64,000 nt of DNA, taken from positions 2,410,579 to 2,474,578 of the forward strand of contig OY997642.1 in the NCBI GenBank assembly GCA_963921795.1, given 5' to 3'. The notes beneath the pieces were generated by a model that did no database searches, was not told the DNA's origin, and was given only the letters and a program-made list of their open reading frames with translations. The stretch's first letter is position 1. Each line of letters opens with the position of its first letter. This document shows, in pieces, positions 1 through 15,940 of the stretch. Origin of the DNA: Nannobrachium achirus. Its lineage: Eukaryota > Chordata > Actinopteri > Myctophiformes > Myctophidae. A program made the translations under genes and the position numbers.

Positions 1-3000
1 AAGACTATAGTAAGGCGTCAAACCATAGATTTTACGTCTTAAATTTTTGATAGTGCCTATCTTTTGGTATGTTGTATAGCTCGTCGAGACGAGCGTGTGG
101 ATGTGTGACACATTGCTGTGCGACCCCTGGAACCCTATTAATTCATTTTTTTAGATTGTCTTCAAAACCCCCAAAATTACATAAGACTATAGTAAGGCGT
201 CAAAACATAGATTTTACGTCTTAAATTTCCGATAGTGCCTATCTTTTGGTATGTTGTATAGCTCGTCGAGACGAGCGTGTGGATGTGTGACACATTGCGC
301 GGTGACCCCTGGAACCTTATTTTTTTTTTTTCAGATTGTCTTCAAAACCCCCAAAATTACATAAGACTATAGTAAGGCGTCAAACCATAGATTTTACGTC
401 TATTTTTTTTATAGTGCCTATCTTTTGGTGTGTTGTATAGCTCATCGAGACGAGCGTGTGGATGTGTGACACATTGCTGTGCGACCCCTGGAACCCTATT
501 TTTTAGATTGTCTTCAAAACCCCCAAAATTACATAAGACTATAGTAAGGCGTCAAACCATAGATTTTACGTCTAATTTTTTTATAGTGCCTATCTTTTGG
601 TGTGTTGTATAGCTCATCGAGACGAGCGTGTGGATGTGTGACACATTGCTGTGCGACCCCGGGAACCCTATTAATTCATTTTTTTAGATTGTCTTCAAAA
701 CCCCCAAAATTACATAAGACTATAGTAAGGCGTCAAAACATAGATTTTACGTCTTAAATTTCCGATAGTGCCTATCTTTTGGTATGTTGTATAGCTCGTC
801 GAGACGAGCGTGTGGATGTGTGACACATTGCTGTGTGACCCCTGGAACCTTATTATTTTTTTTTTTTCAGATTGTCTTCAAAACCCCCAAAATTACATAA
901 GACTATAGTAAGGCGTCAAACCATAGATTTTACGTCTAATTTTTTTTATAGTGCCTATCTTTTGGTGTGTTTTATAGCTCATCGAGACGAGCGTGTGGAT
1001 GTGTGACACATTGCTGTGCGACCCCTGGAACCCTATTAATTCATTTTTTTAGATTGTCTTCAAAACCCCCAAAATTACATAAGACTATAGTAAGGCGTCA
1101 AACCATAGATTTTACGTCTTGAATTTTTGATAGTGCCAATCCTTTGGTATGTTGTATAGCTCGTCGATACGAGCGTGTGGATGTGTGACACATTGCTGTG
1201 TGACCCCGGGAACCCTATTAATTAATTTTTTTAGATTGTCTTCAAAACCCCCAAAATTACATAAGACTATAGTAAGGCGTCAAACCATAGATTTTACGTC
1301 TTAAATTTCCGATAGTGCCTATCTTTTGGTATGTTGTATAGCTCGTCGAGACGAGCGTGTGGATGTGTGACACATTGCTGTGCGACCCCTGGAACCCTAT
1401 TAATTCATTTTTTTAGATTGTCTTCAAAACCCCCAAAATTACATAAGACTATAGTAAGGCGTCAAACCATAGATTTTACGTCTAATTTTTTTTATAGTGC
1501 CTATCTTTTGGTGTGTTTTATAGCTCATCGAGACGAGCGTGTGGATGTGTGACACATTGCTGTGCGACCCCTGGAACCCTATTAATTCATTTTTTTAGAT
1601 TGTCTTCAAAACCCCCAAAATTACATAAGACTATAGTAAGGCGTCAAACAATAGATTTTACGTCTTGAATTTTTGATAGTGCCAATCCTTTGGTATGTTG
1701 TATAGCTCGTCGATACGAGCGTGTGGATGTGTGACACATTGCTGTGCGACCCCGGGAACCCTATTAATTCATTTTTTTAGATTGTCTTCAAAACCCCCAA
1801 AATTACATAAGACTAATAGTAAGGCGTCAAAACATAGATTTTACGTCTTACATTTCCGGTAGTGCCTATCTTTTGGTATGTTGTATAGCTCGTCGAGACG
1901 AGTGTGTGGATGTGTGACACATTGCTGTGCAGCCCCTGGAACCCTATTAATTTTTTTTTTAGATTGTCTTCAAAACCCCCAGAATTACATTAGACAAAAA
2001 AACATAGATTTTACGTCTTAAATTTCCGATAGTGCCTATCTTTTGGTATGTTGTATAGCTCGTTGAGACGAGTGTGTGGATGTGTGACAAATTGCTGTGC
2101 GACCCCTGGTCTTCAAAACCCCCAAAATTACATAAAACTATAGTAAGGCGTCAAACCATAGATTTTACGTCTTAAATTTCCGATAGTGCCTATCTTTTGG
2201 TATGTTGTATAGCTCGTCGAGACGAGCGTGTGGGTGTGTGGCACATTGCTGTGCGACCCCTGGAACCCCATTATTTTTTTTATTGTCTTCAAAACCCCCA
2301 AAATTACATAAGACTATAGTAAGGTGTCAAAACATATATTTTACGTCTTAAATTTCCGATAGTGCCTATCTTTTGGTATGTTGTATAGCTCGTTGAGACG
2401 AGCGTGTGGATGTGTGACACATTGCTGTGCGACCCCTGGAACCCTATTATTATTTTTTTAGATTGTCTTCAAAACCCTAAAAATTACATAAGACTATAGT
2501 AAGGCGTCAAACCATAGATTTTACGTCTTAAATTTTTGATAGTGCCTATCTTTTGGTGTGTTGCATAGCTCATCGAGACGAGCGTGTGGATGTGTGACAC
2601 ATTGCTGTGTGACCCCTGGAACCCTATTAATTATTTTTTTTAGATTGTCTTCAAAACCCCCAAAATTACATAAGACTATAGTAAGGCGTCAAACCATAGA
2701 CTTTACGTCTTAAATTTCCGATAGTGCCTATCTTTTGGTATATTGTATAGCTCGTCGAGAGGAGCGTGTGGATGTGTGACACATGGCTGTGCGACCCCTG
2801 GAACCCTTTAATTATTTTTTTAGATTGTCTTCAAAACCCCCAAAATTACATAAGAGTAAGGCGTCAAAACATAGATTTTAAGTCTTAAATTTTCGATAGT
2901 GCCCATCCTTTGGTATGTTGCATAGCTCGTCGAGACGAACGTGTAGATGTGTGACACATTGCTGTGCGACCCCTGGAACCCTATACATTTTTTTTTAGAT

Positions 3001-5580
3001 TGTCTTCAAAACCCCCAAAATTACATAAGACTATACTAAGGCGTCAAAACATAGATTTTACCTCTAAAATTTCCAATAGTGCCTATCTTTTGGTATGTTG
3101 TATAGCTCGTCGAGACGAACGTGTGGATGTATGACACTTTGTTGTGCAACCCCTGGAACCCTATACATTTTTTTTTTAGATTGTCTTCAAAACCCCCAAA
3201 ATTACATAAGACTATAGTAAGGCGTCAAAACATAGATTTTACGTCTTAAATTTCCGATAGTGCCTATCTTTTGGTATGTTGTATAGCTCGTCGAGACGAG
3301 CGTGTGGATGTGTGACACATTGCGCGGTGACCCCTGGAACCTTATTATTTTTTTTTTCAGATTGTCTTCAAAACCCCCAAAATTACATAAGACTATAGTA
3401 AGGCGTCAAACCATAGATTTTACGTCTAATTTTTTTATAGTGCCTATCTTTTGGTGTGTTGTATAGCTCATCGAGACGAGCGTGTGGATGTGTGACACAT
3501 TGCTGTGCGACCCCTGGAACCCTATTTTTTAGATTGTCTTCAAAACCCCCAAAATTACATAAGACTATAGTAAGGCGTCAAACCATAGATTTTACGTCTT
3601 GAATTTTTGATAGTGCCAATCCTTTGGTATGTTGTATAGCTCGTCGAGACGAGCGTGTGGATGTGTGACACATTGCTGTGCGACCCCGGGAACCCTATTA
3701 ATTCATTTTTTTAGATTGTCTTCAAAACCCCCAAAATTACATAAGACTATAGTAAGGCGTCAAAACATAGATTTTACTTCTTAAATTTCCGATAGTGCCT
3801 ATCTTTTGGTATGTTGTATAGCTCGTCGAGACGAGCGTGTGGATGTGTGACACATTGCTGTGTGACACCTGGAACCTTATTAAATTTTTTTTCAGATTGT
3901 CTTCAAAACCCCCAAAATTACATAAGACTATAGTAAGGCGTCAAACCATAGATTTTACGTCTAATTTTTTTTATAGTGCCTATCTTTTGGTGTGTTTTAT
4001 AGCTCATCGAGACGAGCGTGTGGATGTGTGACACATTGCTGTGCGACCCCTGGAACCCTATTAATTCATTTTTTTAGATTGTCTTCAAAACCCCCAAAAT
4101 TACATAAGACTATAGTAAGGCGTCAAACCATAGATTTTACGTCTAATTTTTTTATAGTGCCTATCTTTTGGTGTGTTGTATAGCTCATCGAGACGAGCGT
4201 GTGGATGTGTGACACATTGCTGTGCGACCCCGGGAACCCTATTAATTCATTTTTTTAGATTGTCTTCAAAACCCCCAAAATTACATAAGACTATAGTAAG
4301 GCGTCAAAACATAGATTTTACGTCTTAAATTTCCGATAGTGCCTATCTTTTGGTATGTTGTATAGCTCGTTGAGACGAGTGTGTGGATGTGTGACAAATT
4401 GCTGTGCGACCCCTGGTCTTCAAAACCCCCAAAATTACATAAAACTATAGTAAGGCGTCAAACCATAGATTTTACGTCTTAAATTTCCGATAGTGCCTAT
4501 CTTTTGGTATGTTGTATAGCTCGTCGAGACGAGCGTGTGGGTGTGTGGCACATTGCTGTGCGACCCCTGGAACCCTATTATTTTTTTTATTGTCTTCAAA
4601 ACCCCCAAAATTACATAAGACTATAGTAAGGTGTCAAAACATATATTTTACGTCTTAAATTTCCGATAGTGCCTATCTTTTGGTATGTTGTATAGCTCGT
4701 TGAGACGAGCGTGTGGATGTGTGACACATTGCTGTGCGACCCCTGGAACCCTATTATTATTTTTTTAGATTGTCTTCAAAACCCTAAAAATTACATAAGA
4801 CTATAGAAAGGCGTCAAACCATAGATTTTACGTCTTAAATTTTTGATAGTGCCTATCTTTTGGTGTGTTGCATAGCTCATCGAGACGAGCGTGTGGATGT
4901 GTGACACATTGCTGTGTGACCCCTGGAACCCTATTAATTATTTTTTTTAGATTGTCTTCAAAACCCCCAAAATTACATAAGACTATAGTAAGGCGTCAAA
5001 CCATAGACTTTACGTCTTAAATTTCCGATAGTGCCTATCTTTTGGTATATTGTATAGCTCGTCGAGAGGAGCGTGTGGATGTGTGACACATGGCTGTGCG
5101 ACCCCTGGAACCCTTTAATTATTTTTTTAGATTGTCTTCAAAACCCCCAAAATTACATAAGAGTAAGGCGTCAAAACATAGATTTTAAGTCTTAAATTTT
5201 CGATAGTGCCCATCCTTTGGTATGTTGCATAGCTCGTCGAGACGAACGTGTAGATGTGTGACACATTGCTGTGCGACCCCTGGAACCCTATACATTTTTT
5301 TTAGATTGTCTTCAAAACCCCCAAAATTACATAAGACTATACTAAGGCGTCAAAACATAGATTTTACCTCTAAAATTTCCAATAGTGCCTATCTTTTGGT
5401 ATGTTGTATAGCTCGTCGAGACGAACGTGTGGATGTATGACACTTTGTTGTGCAACCCCTGAAACCCTATACATTTTTTTTTTAGATTGTCTTCAAAACC
5501 CCCAAAATTACATAAGACTATTAGTAAGGCGTCAAAACATAGATTTTACATCTTAAAAATCCGATACTGCCTGGTATGTT

Positions 5581-8500
5581 GCATAGCTCGTCGAGACGAG
5601 CGTGTGGATGTGTGACACATTGCTGTGTGACCCCTGGAACCCTATTAATTTTTTTTTTTAGATTGTCTTCAAAACCCCCAAAATTACATAAGACTATAGT
5701 AAGGCGTCAAAACATAGATTTTACGTCTTAAATTTCCGATAGTGCCTATCTTTTGGTATGTTGTATAGCTCGTCGAGACGAGCGTGTGGATGTGTGACAC
5801 ATTGCGCGGTGACCCCTGGAACCTTATTATTTTTTTTTTCAGATTGTCTTCAAAACCCCCAAAATTACATAAGACTATAGTAAGGCGTCAAACCATAGAT
5901 TTTACGTCTTGAATTTTTGATAGTGCCAATCCTTTGGTATGTTGTATAGCTCGTCGAGACGAGCGTGTGGATGTGTGACACATTGCTGTGCGACCCCGGG
6001 AACCCTATTAATTCATTTTTTTAGATTGTCTTCAAAACCCCCAAAATTACATAAGACTATAGTAAGGCGTCAAAACATAGATTTTACGTCTTAAATTTCA
6101 GATAGTGCCTATCTTTTGGTATGTTGTATAGCTCGTCGAGACGAGCGTGTGGATGTGTGACACATTGCTGTGTGACACCTGGAACCTTATTAATTTTTTT
6201 TTCAGATTGTCTTCAAAACCCCCAAAATTACATAAGACTATAGTAAGGCGTCAAACCATAGATTTTACGTCTAATTTTTTTTATAGTGCCTATCTTTTGG
6301 TGTGTTTTATAGCTCATCGAGACGAGCGTGTGGATGTGTGACACATTGCTGTGCGACCCCTGGAACCCTATTAATTCATTTTTTTAGATTGTCTTCAAAA
6401 CCCCCAAAATTACATAAGACTATAGTAAGGCGTCAAACCATAGATTTTACGTCTTGAATTTTTGATAGTGCCAATCCTTTGGTATGTTGTATAGCTCGTC
6501 GAGACGAGCGTGTGGATGTGTGACACATTGCTGTGTGACCCCGGGAACCCTATTAATTAATTTTTTTAGATTGTCTTCAAAACCCCCAAAATTACATAAG
6601 ACTATAGTAAGGCGTCAAACCATAGATTTTACGTCTTAAATTTTTGATAGTGCCTATCTTTTGGTATGTTGTATAGCTCGTCGAGACGAGCGTGTGGATG
6701 TGTGACACATTGCTGTGCGACCCCTGGAACCCTATTAATTCATTTTTTTAGATTGTCTTCAAAACCCCCAAAATTACATAAGACTATAGTAAGGCGTCAA
6801 AACATAGATTTTACGTCTTAAATTTCCGATAGTGCCTATCTTTTGGTATGTTGTATAGCTCGTCGAGACGAGCGTGTGGATGTGTGACACATTGCGCGGT
6901 GACCCCTGGAACCTTATTATTTTTTTTTTCAGATTGTCTTCAAAACCCCCAAAATTACATAAGACTATAGTAAGGCGTCAAACCATAGATTTTACGTCTA
7001 ATTTTTTTATAGTGCCTATCTTTTGGTGTGTTGTATAGCTCATCGAGACGAGCGTGTGGATGTGTGACACATTGCTGTGCGACCCCTGGAACCCTATTTT
7101 TTAGATTGTCTTCAAAACCCCCAAAATTACATAAGACTATAGTAAGGCGTCAAACCATAGATTTTACGTCTAATTTTTTTATAGTGCCTATCTTTTGGTG
7201 TGTTGTATAGCTCATCGAGACGAGCGCGTGGATGTGTGACACATTGCTGTGCGACCCCGGGAACCCTATTAATTCATTTTTTTAGATTGTCTTCAAAACC
7301 CCCAAAATTACATAAGACTATAGTAAGGCGTCAAAACATAGATTTTACGTCTTAAATTTCCGATAGTGCCTATCTTTTGGTATGTTGTATAGCTCGTCGA
7401 GACGAGCGTGTGGATGTGTGACACATTGCTGTGTGACCCCTGGAACCTTATTATTATTATTTTTTTCAGATTGTCTTCAAAACCCCCAAAATTACATAAG
7501 ACTATAGTAAGGCGTCAAACCATAGATTTTACGTCTAATTTTTTTTTATAGTGCCTATCTTTTGGTGTGTTTTATAGCTCATCGAGACGAGCGTGTGGAT
7601 GTGTGACACATTGCTGTGCGACCCCTGGAACCCTATTAATTCATTTTTTTAGATTGTCTTCAAAACCCCCAAAATTACATAAGACTATAGTAAGGCGTCA
7701 AACCATAGATTTTACGTCTTGAATTTTTGATAGTGCCAATCCTTTGGTATGTTGTATAGCTCGTCGATACGAGCGTGTGGATGTGTGACACATTGCTGTG
7801 TGACCCCGGGAACCCTATTAATTAATTTTTTTAGATTGTCTTCAAAACCCCCAAAATTACATAAGACTATAGTAAGGCGTCAAACCATAGATTTTACGTC
7901 TTAAATTTCCGATAGTGCCTATCTTTTGGTATGTTGTATAGCTCGTCGAGACGAGCGTGTGGATGTGTGACACATTTCTGTGCGACCCCTGGAACCCTAT
8001 TAATTCATTTTTTTAGATTGTCTTCAAAACCCCCAAAATTACATAAGACTATAGTAAGGCGTCAAAACATAGATTTTACGTCTTAAATTTCCGATAGTGC
8101 CTATCTTTTGGTATGTTGTATAGCTCGTCGAGACGAGCGTGTGGATGTGTGACACATTGCGCGGTGACCCCTGGAACCTTATTATTTTTTTTTTCAGATT
8201 GTCTTCAAAACCCCCAAAATTACATAAGACTATAGTAAGGCGTCAAACCATAGATTTTACGTCTAATTTTTTTATAGTGCCTATCTTTTGGTGTGTTGTA
8301 TAGCTCATCGAGACGAGCGTGTGGATGTGTGACACATTGCTGTGCGACCCCTGGAACCCTATTTTTTAGATTGTCTTCAAAACCCCCAAAATTACATAAG
8401 ACTATAGTAAGGCGTCAAAACATAGATTTTACGTCTTAAATTTCCGATAGTGCCTATCTTTTGGTATGTCTTATAGCTCGTCGAGACGAGCGTGTGGATG

Positions 8501-11500
8501 TGTGACACATTGCTGTGTGACCCCTGGAACCTTATTAATTTTTTTTTCAGATTGTCTTCAAAACCCCCAAAATTACATAAGACTAATAGTAAGGCGTCAA
8601 AACATAGATTTTACGTCTAATTTTTTTTATAGTGCCTATCTTTTGGTATGTTGTATAGCTCGTCGATACGAGCGTGTGGATGTGTGACACATTGCTGTGC
8701 GACCCCGGGAACCCTATTAATTCATTTTTTTAGATTGTCTTCAAAACCCCCAAAATTACATAAGACTAATAGTAAGGCGTCAAAACATAGATTTTACGTC
8801 TTACATTTCCGGTAGTGCCTATCTTTTGGTATGTTGTATAGCTCGTCGAGACGAGTGTGTGGATGTGTGACACATTGCTGTGCAGCCCCTGGAACCCTAT
8901 TAATTTTTTTTTAGATTGTCTTCAAAACCCCCAGAATTACATTAGACAAAAAAACATAGATTTTACGTCTTAAATTTCCGATAGTGCCTATCTTTTGGTA
9001 TGTTGTATAGCTCGTTGAGACGAGTGTGTGGATGTGTGACAAATTGCTGTGCGACCCCTGGTCTTCAAAACCCCCAAAATTACATAAAACTATAGTAAGG
9101 CGTCAAACCATAGATTTTACGTCTTAAATTTCCGATAGTGCCTATCTTTTGGTATGTTGTATAGCTCGTCGAGACGAGCGTGTGGGTGTGTGGCACATTG
9201 CTGTGCGACCCCTGGAACCCTATTATTTTTTTTATTGTCTTCAAAACCCCCAAAATTACATAAGACTATAGTAAGGTGTCAAAACATATATTTTACGTCT
9301 TAAATTTCCGATAGTGCCTATCTTTTGGTATGTTGTATAGCTCGTTGAGACGAGCGTGTGGATGTGTGACACATTGCTGTGCGACCCCTGGAACCCTATT
9401 ATTATTTTTTTAGATTGTCTTCAAAACCCTAAAAATTACATAAGACTATAGTAAGGCGTCAAACCATAGATTTTACGTCTTAAATTTTTGATAGTGCCTA
9501 TCTTTTGGTGTGTTGCATAGCTCATCGAGACGAGCGTGTGGATGTGTGACACATTGCGCGGTGACCCCTGGAACCTTATTATTTTTTTTTTCAGATTGTA
9601 TTCAAAACCCCCAAAATTACATAAGACTATAGTAAGGCGTCAAACCATAGATTTTACGTCTTGAATTTTTGATAGTGCCAATCCTTTGGTATGTTGTATA
9701 GCTCGTCGAGACGAGCGTGTGGATGTGTGACACATTGCTGTGTGACCCCGGGAACCCTATTAATTAATTTTTTTAGATTGTCTTCAAAACCCCCAAAATT
9801 ACATAAGACTATAGTAAGGCGTCAAACCATAGATTTTACGTCTTAAATTTTTGATAGTGCCTATCTTTTGGTATGTTGTATAGCTCGTCGAGACGAGCGT
9901 GTGGATGTGTGACACATTGCTGTGCTACCCCTGGAACCCTATTAATTCATTTTTTTAGATTGTCTTCAAAACCCCCAAAATTACATAAGACTATAGTAAG
10001 GCGTCAAACCATAGACTTTACGTCTTAAATTTCCGATAGTGCCTATCTTTTGGTATATTGTATAGCTCGTCGAGAGGAGCGTGTGGATGTGTGACACATG
10101 GCTGTGCGACCCCTGGAACCCTTTAATTATTTTTTTAGATTGTCTTCAAAACCCCCAAAATTACATAAGAGTAAGGCGTCAAAACATAGATTTTAAGTCT
10201 TAAATTTTCGATAGTGCCCATCCTTTGGTATGTTGCATAGCTCGTCGAGACGAACGTGTAGATGTGTGACACATTGCTGTGCGACCCCTGGAACCCTATA
10301 CATTTTTTTTTAGATTGTCTTCAAAACCCCCAAAATTACATAAGACTATACTAAGGCGTCAAAACATAGATTTTACCTCTAAAATTTCCAATAGTGCCTA
10401 TCTTTTGGTATGTTGTATAGCTCGTCGAGACGAACGTGTGGATGTATGACACTTTGTTGTGCAACCCCTGGAACCCTATACATTTTTTTTTAGATTGTCT
10501 TCAAAACCCCCAAAATTACATAAGACTATTAGTAAGGCGTCAAAACATAGATTTTACATCTTAAAAATCCGATACTGCCTATCTTCTGGTATGTTGCATA
10601 GCTCGTCGAGACGAGCGTGTGGATGTGTGACACATTGCTGTGTGACCCCTGGAACCCTATTAATTATTTTTTTTAGATTGTCTTCAAAACCCCCAAAATT
10701 ACATAAGACTATAGTAAGGCGTCAAAACATAGATTTTACGTCTTAAATTTCCGATAGTGCCTATCTTTTGGTATGTTGTATAGCTCGTCGAGACGAGCGT
10801 GTGGATGTGTGACACATTGCGCGGTGACCCCTGGAACCTTATTATTTTTTTTTTCAGATTGTCTTCAAAACCCCCAAAATTACATAAGACTATAGTAAGG
10901 CGTCAAACCATAGATTTTACGTCTTGAATTTTTGATAGTGCCAATCCTTTGGTATGTTGTATAGCTCGTCGAGACGAGCGTGTGGATGTGTGACACATTG
11001 CTGTGCGACCCCGGGAACCCTATTAATTCATTTTTTTAGATTGTCTTCAAAACCCCCAAAATTACATAAGACTATAGTAAGGCGTCAAAACATAGATTTT
11101 ACGTCTTAAATTTCAGATAGTGCCTATCTTTTGGTATGTTGTATAGCTCGTCGAGACGAGCGTGTGGATGTGTGACACATTGCTGTGTGACACCTGGAAC
11201 CTTATTAATTTTTTTTTCAGATTGTCTTCAAAACCCCCAAAATTACATAAGACTATAGTAAGGCGTCAAACCATAGATTTTACGTCTAATTTTTTTTATA
11301 GTGCCTATCTTTTGGTGTGTTTTATAGCTCATCGAGACGAGCGTGTGGATGTGTGACACATTGCTGTGCGACCCCTGGAACCCTATTAATTCATTTTTTT
11401 AGATTGTCTTCAAAACCCCCAAAATTACATAAGACTATAGTAAGGCGTCAAACCATAGATTTTACGTCTTGAATTTTTGATAGTGCCAATCCTTTGGTAT

Positions 11501-14500
11501 GTTGTATAGCTCGTCGAGACGAGCGTGTGGATGTGTGACACATTGCTGTGTGACCCCGGGAACCCTATTAATTAATTTTTTTAGATTGTCTTCAAAACCC
11601 CCAAAATTACATAAGACTATAGTAAGGCGTCAAACCATAGATTTTACGTCTTAAATTTTTGATAGTGCCTATCTTTTGGTATGTTGTATAGCTCGTCGAG
11701 ACGAGCGTGTGGATGTGTGACACATTGCTGTGCGACCCCTGGAACCCTATTAATTCATTTTTTTAGATTGTCTTCAAAACCCCCAAAATTACATAAGACT
11801 ATAGTAAGGCGTCAAAACATAGATTTTACGTCTTAAATTTCCGATAGTGCCTATCTTTTGGTATGTTGTATAGCTCGTCGAGACGAGCGTGTGGATGTGT
11901 GACACATTGCGCGGTGACCCCTGGAACCTTATTATTATTTTTTTCAGATTGTCTTCAAAACCCCCAAAATTACATAAGACTATAGTAAGGCGTCAAACCA
12001 TAGATTTTACGTCTAATTTTTTTATAGTGCCTATCTTTTGGTGTGTTGTATAGCTCATCGAGACGAGCGTGTGGATGTGTGACACATTGCTGTGCGACCC
12101 CTGGAACCCTATTTTTTAGATTGTCTTCAAAACCCCCAAAATTACATAAGACTATAGTAAGGCGTCAAACCATAGATTTTACGTCTAATTTTTTTATAGT
12201 GCCTATCTTTTGGTGTGTTGTATAGCTCATCGAGACGAGCGCGTGGATGTGTGACACATTGCTGTGCGACCCCGGGAACCCTATTAATTCATTTTTTTAG
12301 ATTGTCTTCAAAACCCCCAAAATTACATAAGACTATAGTAAGGCGTCAAAACATAGATTTTACGTCTTAAATTTCCGATAGTGCCTATCTTTTGGTATGT
12401 TGTATAGCTCGTCGAGACGAGCGTGTGGATGTGTGACACATTGCTGTGTGACCCCTGGAACCTTATTATTATTATTTTTTTCAGATTGTCTTCAAAACCC
12501 CCAAAATTACATAAGACTATAGTAAGGCGTCAAACCATAGATTTTACGTCTAATTTTTTTTTATAGTGCCTATCTTTTGGTGTGTTTTATAGCTCATCGA
12601 GACGAGCGTGTGGATGTGTGACACATTGCTGTGCGACCCCTGGAACCCTATTAATTCATTTTTTTAGATTGTCTTCAAAACCCCCAAAATTACATAAGAC
12701 TATAGTAAGGCGTCAAACCATAGATTTTACGTCTTGAATTTTTGATAGTGCCAATCCTTTGGTATGTTGTATAGCTCGTCGATACGAGCGTGTGGATGTG
12801 TGACACATTGCTGTGTGACCCCGGGAACCCTATTAATTAATTTTTTTAGATTGTCTTCAAAACCCCCAAAATTACATAAGACTATAGTAAGGCGTCAAAC
12901 CATAGATTTTACGTCTTAAATTTCCGATAGTGCCTATCTTTTGGTATGTTGTATAGCTCGTCGAGACGAGCGTGTGGATGTGTGACACATTTCTGTGCGA
13001 CCCCTGGAACCCTATTAATTCATTTTTTTAGATTGTCTTCAAAACCCCCAAAATTACATAAGACTATAGTAAGGCGTCAAAACATAGATTTTACGTCTTA
13101 AATTTCCGATAGTGCCTATCTTTTGGTATGTTGTATAGCTCGTCGAGACGAGCGTGTGGATGTGTGACACATTGCGCGGTGACCCCTGGAACCTTATTAT
13201 TTTTTTTTTCAGATTGTCTTCAAAACCCCCAAAATTACATAAGACTATAGTAAGGCGTCAAACCATAGATTTTACGTCTAATTTTTTTATAGTGCCTATC
13301 TTTTGGTGTGTTGTATAGCTCATCGAGACGAGCGTGTGGATGTGTGACACATTGCTGTGCGACCCCTGGAACCCTATTTTTTAGATTGTCTTCAAAACCC
13401 CCAAAATTACATAAGACTATAGTAAGGCGTCAAAACATAGATTTTACGTCTTAAATTTCCGATAGTGCCTATCTTTTGGTATGTCTTATAGCTCGTCGAG
13501 ACGAGCGTGTGGATGTGTGACACATTGCTGTGTGACCCCTGGAACCTTATTAATTTTTTTTTCAGATTGTCTTCAAAACCCCCAAAATTACATAAGACTA
13601 ATAGTAAGGCGTCAAAACATAGATTTTACGTCTAATTTTTTTTATAGTGCCTATCTTTTGGTATGTTGTATAGCTCGTCGATACGAGCGTGTGGATGTGT
13701 GACACATTGCTGTGCGACCCCGGGAACCCTATTAATTCATTTTTTTAGATTGTCTTCAAAACCCCCAAAATTACATAAGACTAATAGTAAGGCGTCAAAA
13801 CATAGATTTTACGTCTTACATTTCCGGTAGTGCCTATCTTTTGGTATGTTGTATAGCTCGTCGAGACGAGTGTGTGGATGTGTGACACATTGCTGTGCAG
13901 CCCCTGGAACCCTATTAATTTTTTTTTAGATTGTCTTCAAAACCCCCAGAATTACATTAGACAAAAAAACATAGATTTTACGTCTTAAATTTCCGATAGT
14001 GCCTATCTTTTGGTATGTTGTATAGCTCGTTGAGACGAGTGTGTGGATGTGTGACAAATTGCTGTGCGACCCCTGGTCTTCAAAACCCCCAAAATTACAT
14101 AAAACTATAGTAAGGCGTCAAACCATAGATTTTACGTCTTAAATTTCCGATAGTGCCTATCTTTTGGTATGTTGTATAGATCGTCGAGACGAGCGTGTGG
14201 GTGTGTGGCACATTGCTGTGCGACCCCTGGAACCCTATTATTTTTTTTATTGTCTTCAAAACCCCCAAAATTACATAAGACTATAGTAAGGTGTCAAAAC
14301 ATATATTTTACGTCTTAAATTTCCGATAGTGCCTATCTTTTGGTATGTTGTATAGCTCGTTGAGACGAGCGTGTGGATGTGTGACACATTGCTGTGCGAC
14401 CCCTGGAACCCTATTATTATTTTTTTAGATTGTCTTCAAAACCCTAAAAATTACATAAGACTATAGTAAGGCGTCAAACCATAGATTTTACGTCTTAAAT

Positions 14501-15940
14501 TTTTGATAGTGCCTATCTTTTGGTGTGTTGCATAGCTCATCGAGACGAGCGTGTGGATGTGTGACACATTGCGCGGTGACCCCTGGAACCTTATTATTAT
14601 TTTTTTCAGATTGTATTCAAAACCCCCAAAATTACATAAGACTATAGTAAGGCGTCAAACCATAGATTTTACGTCTTGAATTTTTGATAGTGCCAATCCT
14701 TTGGTATGTTGTATAGCTCGTCGAGACGAGCGTGTGGATGTGTGACACATTGCTGTGTGACCCCGGGAACCCTATTAATTAATTTTTTTAGATTGTCTTC
14801 AAAACCCCCAAAATTACATAAGACTATAGTAAGGCGTCAAACCATAGATTTTACGTCTTAAATTTTTGATAGTGCCTATCTTTTGGTATGTTGTATAGCT
14901 CGTCGAGACGAGCGTGTGGATGTGTGACACATTGCTGTGCTACCCCTGGAACCCTATTAATTCATTTTTTTAGATTGTCTTCAAAACCCCCAAAATTACA
15001 TAAGACTATAGTAAGGCGTCAAACCATAGACTTTACGTCTTAAATTTCCGATAGTGCCTATCTTTTGGTATATTGTATAGCTCGTCGAGAGGAGCGTGTG
15101 GATGTGTGACACATGGCTGTGCGACCCCTGGAACCCTTTAATTATTTTTTTAGATTGTCTTCAAAACCCCCAAAATTACATAAGAGTAAGGCGTCAAAAC
15201 ATAGATTTTAAGTCTTAAATTTTCGATAGTGCCCATCCTTTGGTATGTTGCATAGCTCGTCGAGACGAACGTGTAGATGTGTGACACATTGCTGTGCGAC
15301 CCCTGGAACCCTATACATTTTTTTTTAGATTGTCTTCAAAACCCCCAAAATTACATAAGACTATACTAAGGCGTCAAAACATAGATTTTACCTCTAAAAT
15401 TTCCAATAGTGCCTATCTTTTGGTATGTTGTATAGCTCGTCGAGACGAACGTGTGGATGTATGACACTTTGTTGTGCAACCCCTGGAACCCTATACATTT
15501 TTTTTTAGATTGTCTTCAAAACCCCCAAAATTACATAAGACTATTAGTAAGGCGTCAAAACATAGATTTTACATCTTAAAAATCCGATACTGCCTATCTT
15601 CTGGTATGTTGCATAGCTCGTCGAGACGAGCGTGTGGATGTGTGACACATTGCTGTGTGACCCCTGGAACCCTATTAATTATTTTTTTTAGATTGTCTTC
15701 AAAACCCCCAAAATTACATAAGACTATAGTAAGGCGTCAAAACATAGATTTTACGTCTTAAATTTCCGATAGTGCCTATCTTTTGGTATGTTGTATAGCT
15801 CGTCGAGACGAGCGTGTGGATGTGTGACACATTGCGCGGTGACCCCTGGAACCTTATTATTTTTTTTTTCAGATTGTCTTCAAAACCCCCAAAATTACAT
15901 AAGACTATAGTAAGGCGTCAAACCATAGATTTTACGTCTA
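5581..15940 (+). repeat. Higher-order repeat of 5,015 bp, two full copies plus a start of a third
   Basis: Sequence at 5,581-10,595 recurs at 10,596-15,610, and the start of a third copy runs to about 15,940. The same variant monomers appear in the same order at a constant 5,015-bp offset (for example 6,147/11,162, 7,028/12,043, 8,466/13,481, 10,459/15,474). About 28 monomers make one unit. Copies differ mainly in T-tract length and a few substitutions. To the left the match continues at an offset of 5,008 because the first copy lacks 7 bp near 5,572. Near 4,915 it is broken by about two monomers present only in the later copies. Near 15,940 the third copy switches to another monomer variant, as expected of unequal crossover or conversion. 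Confidence 0.88.
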
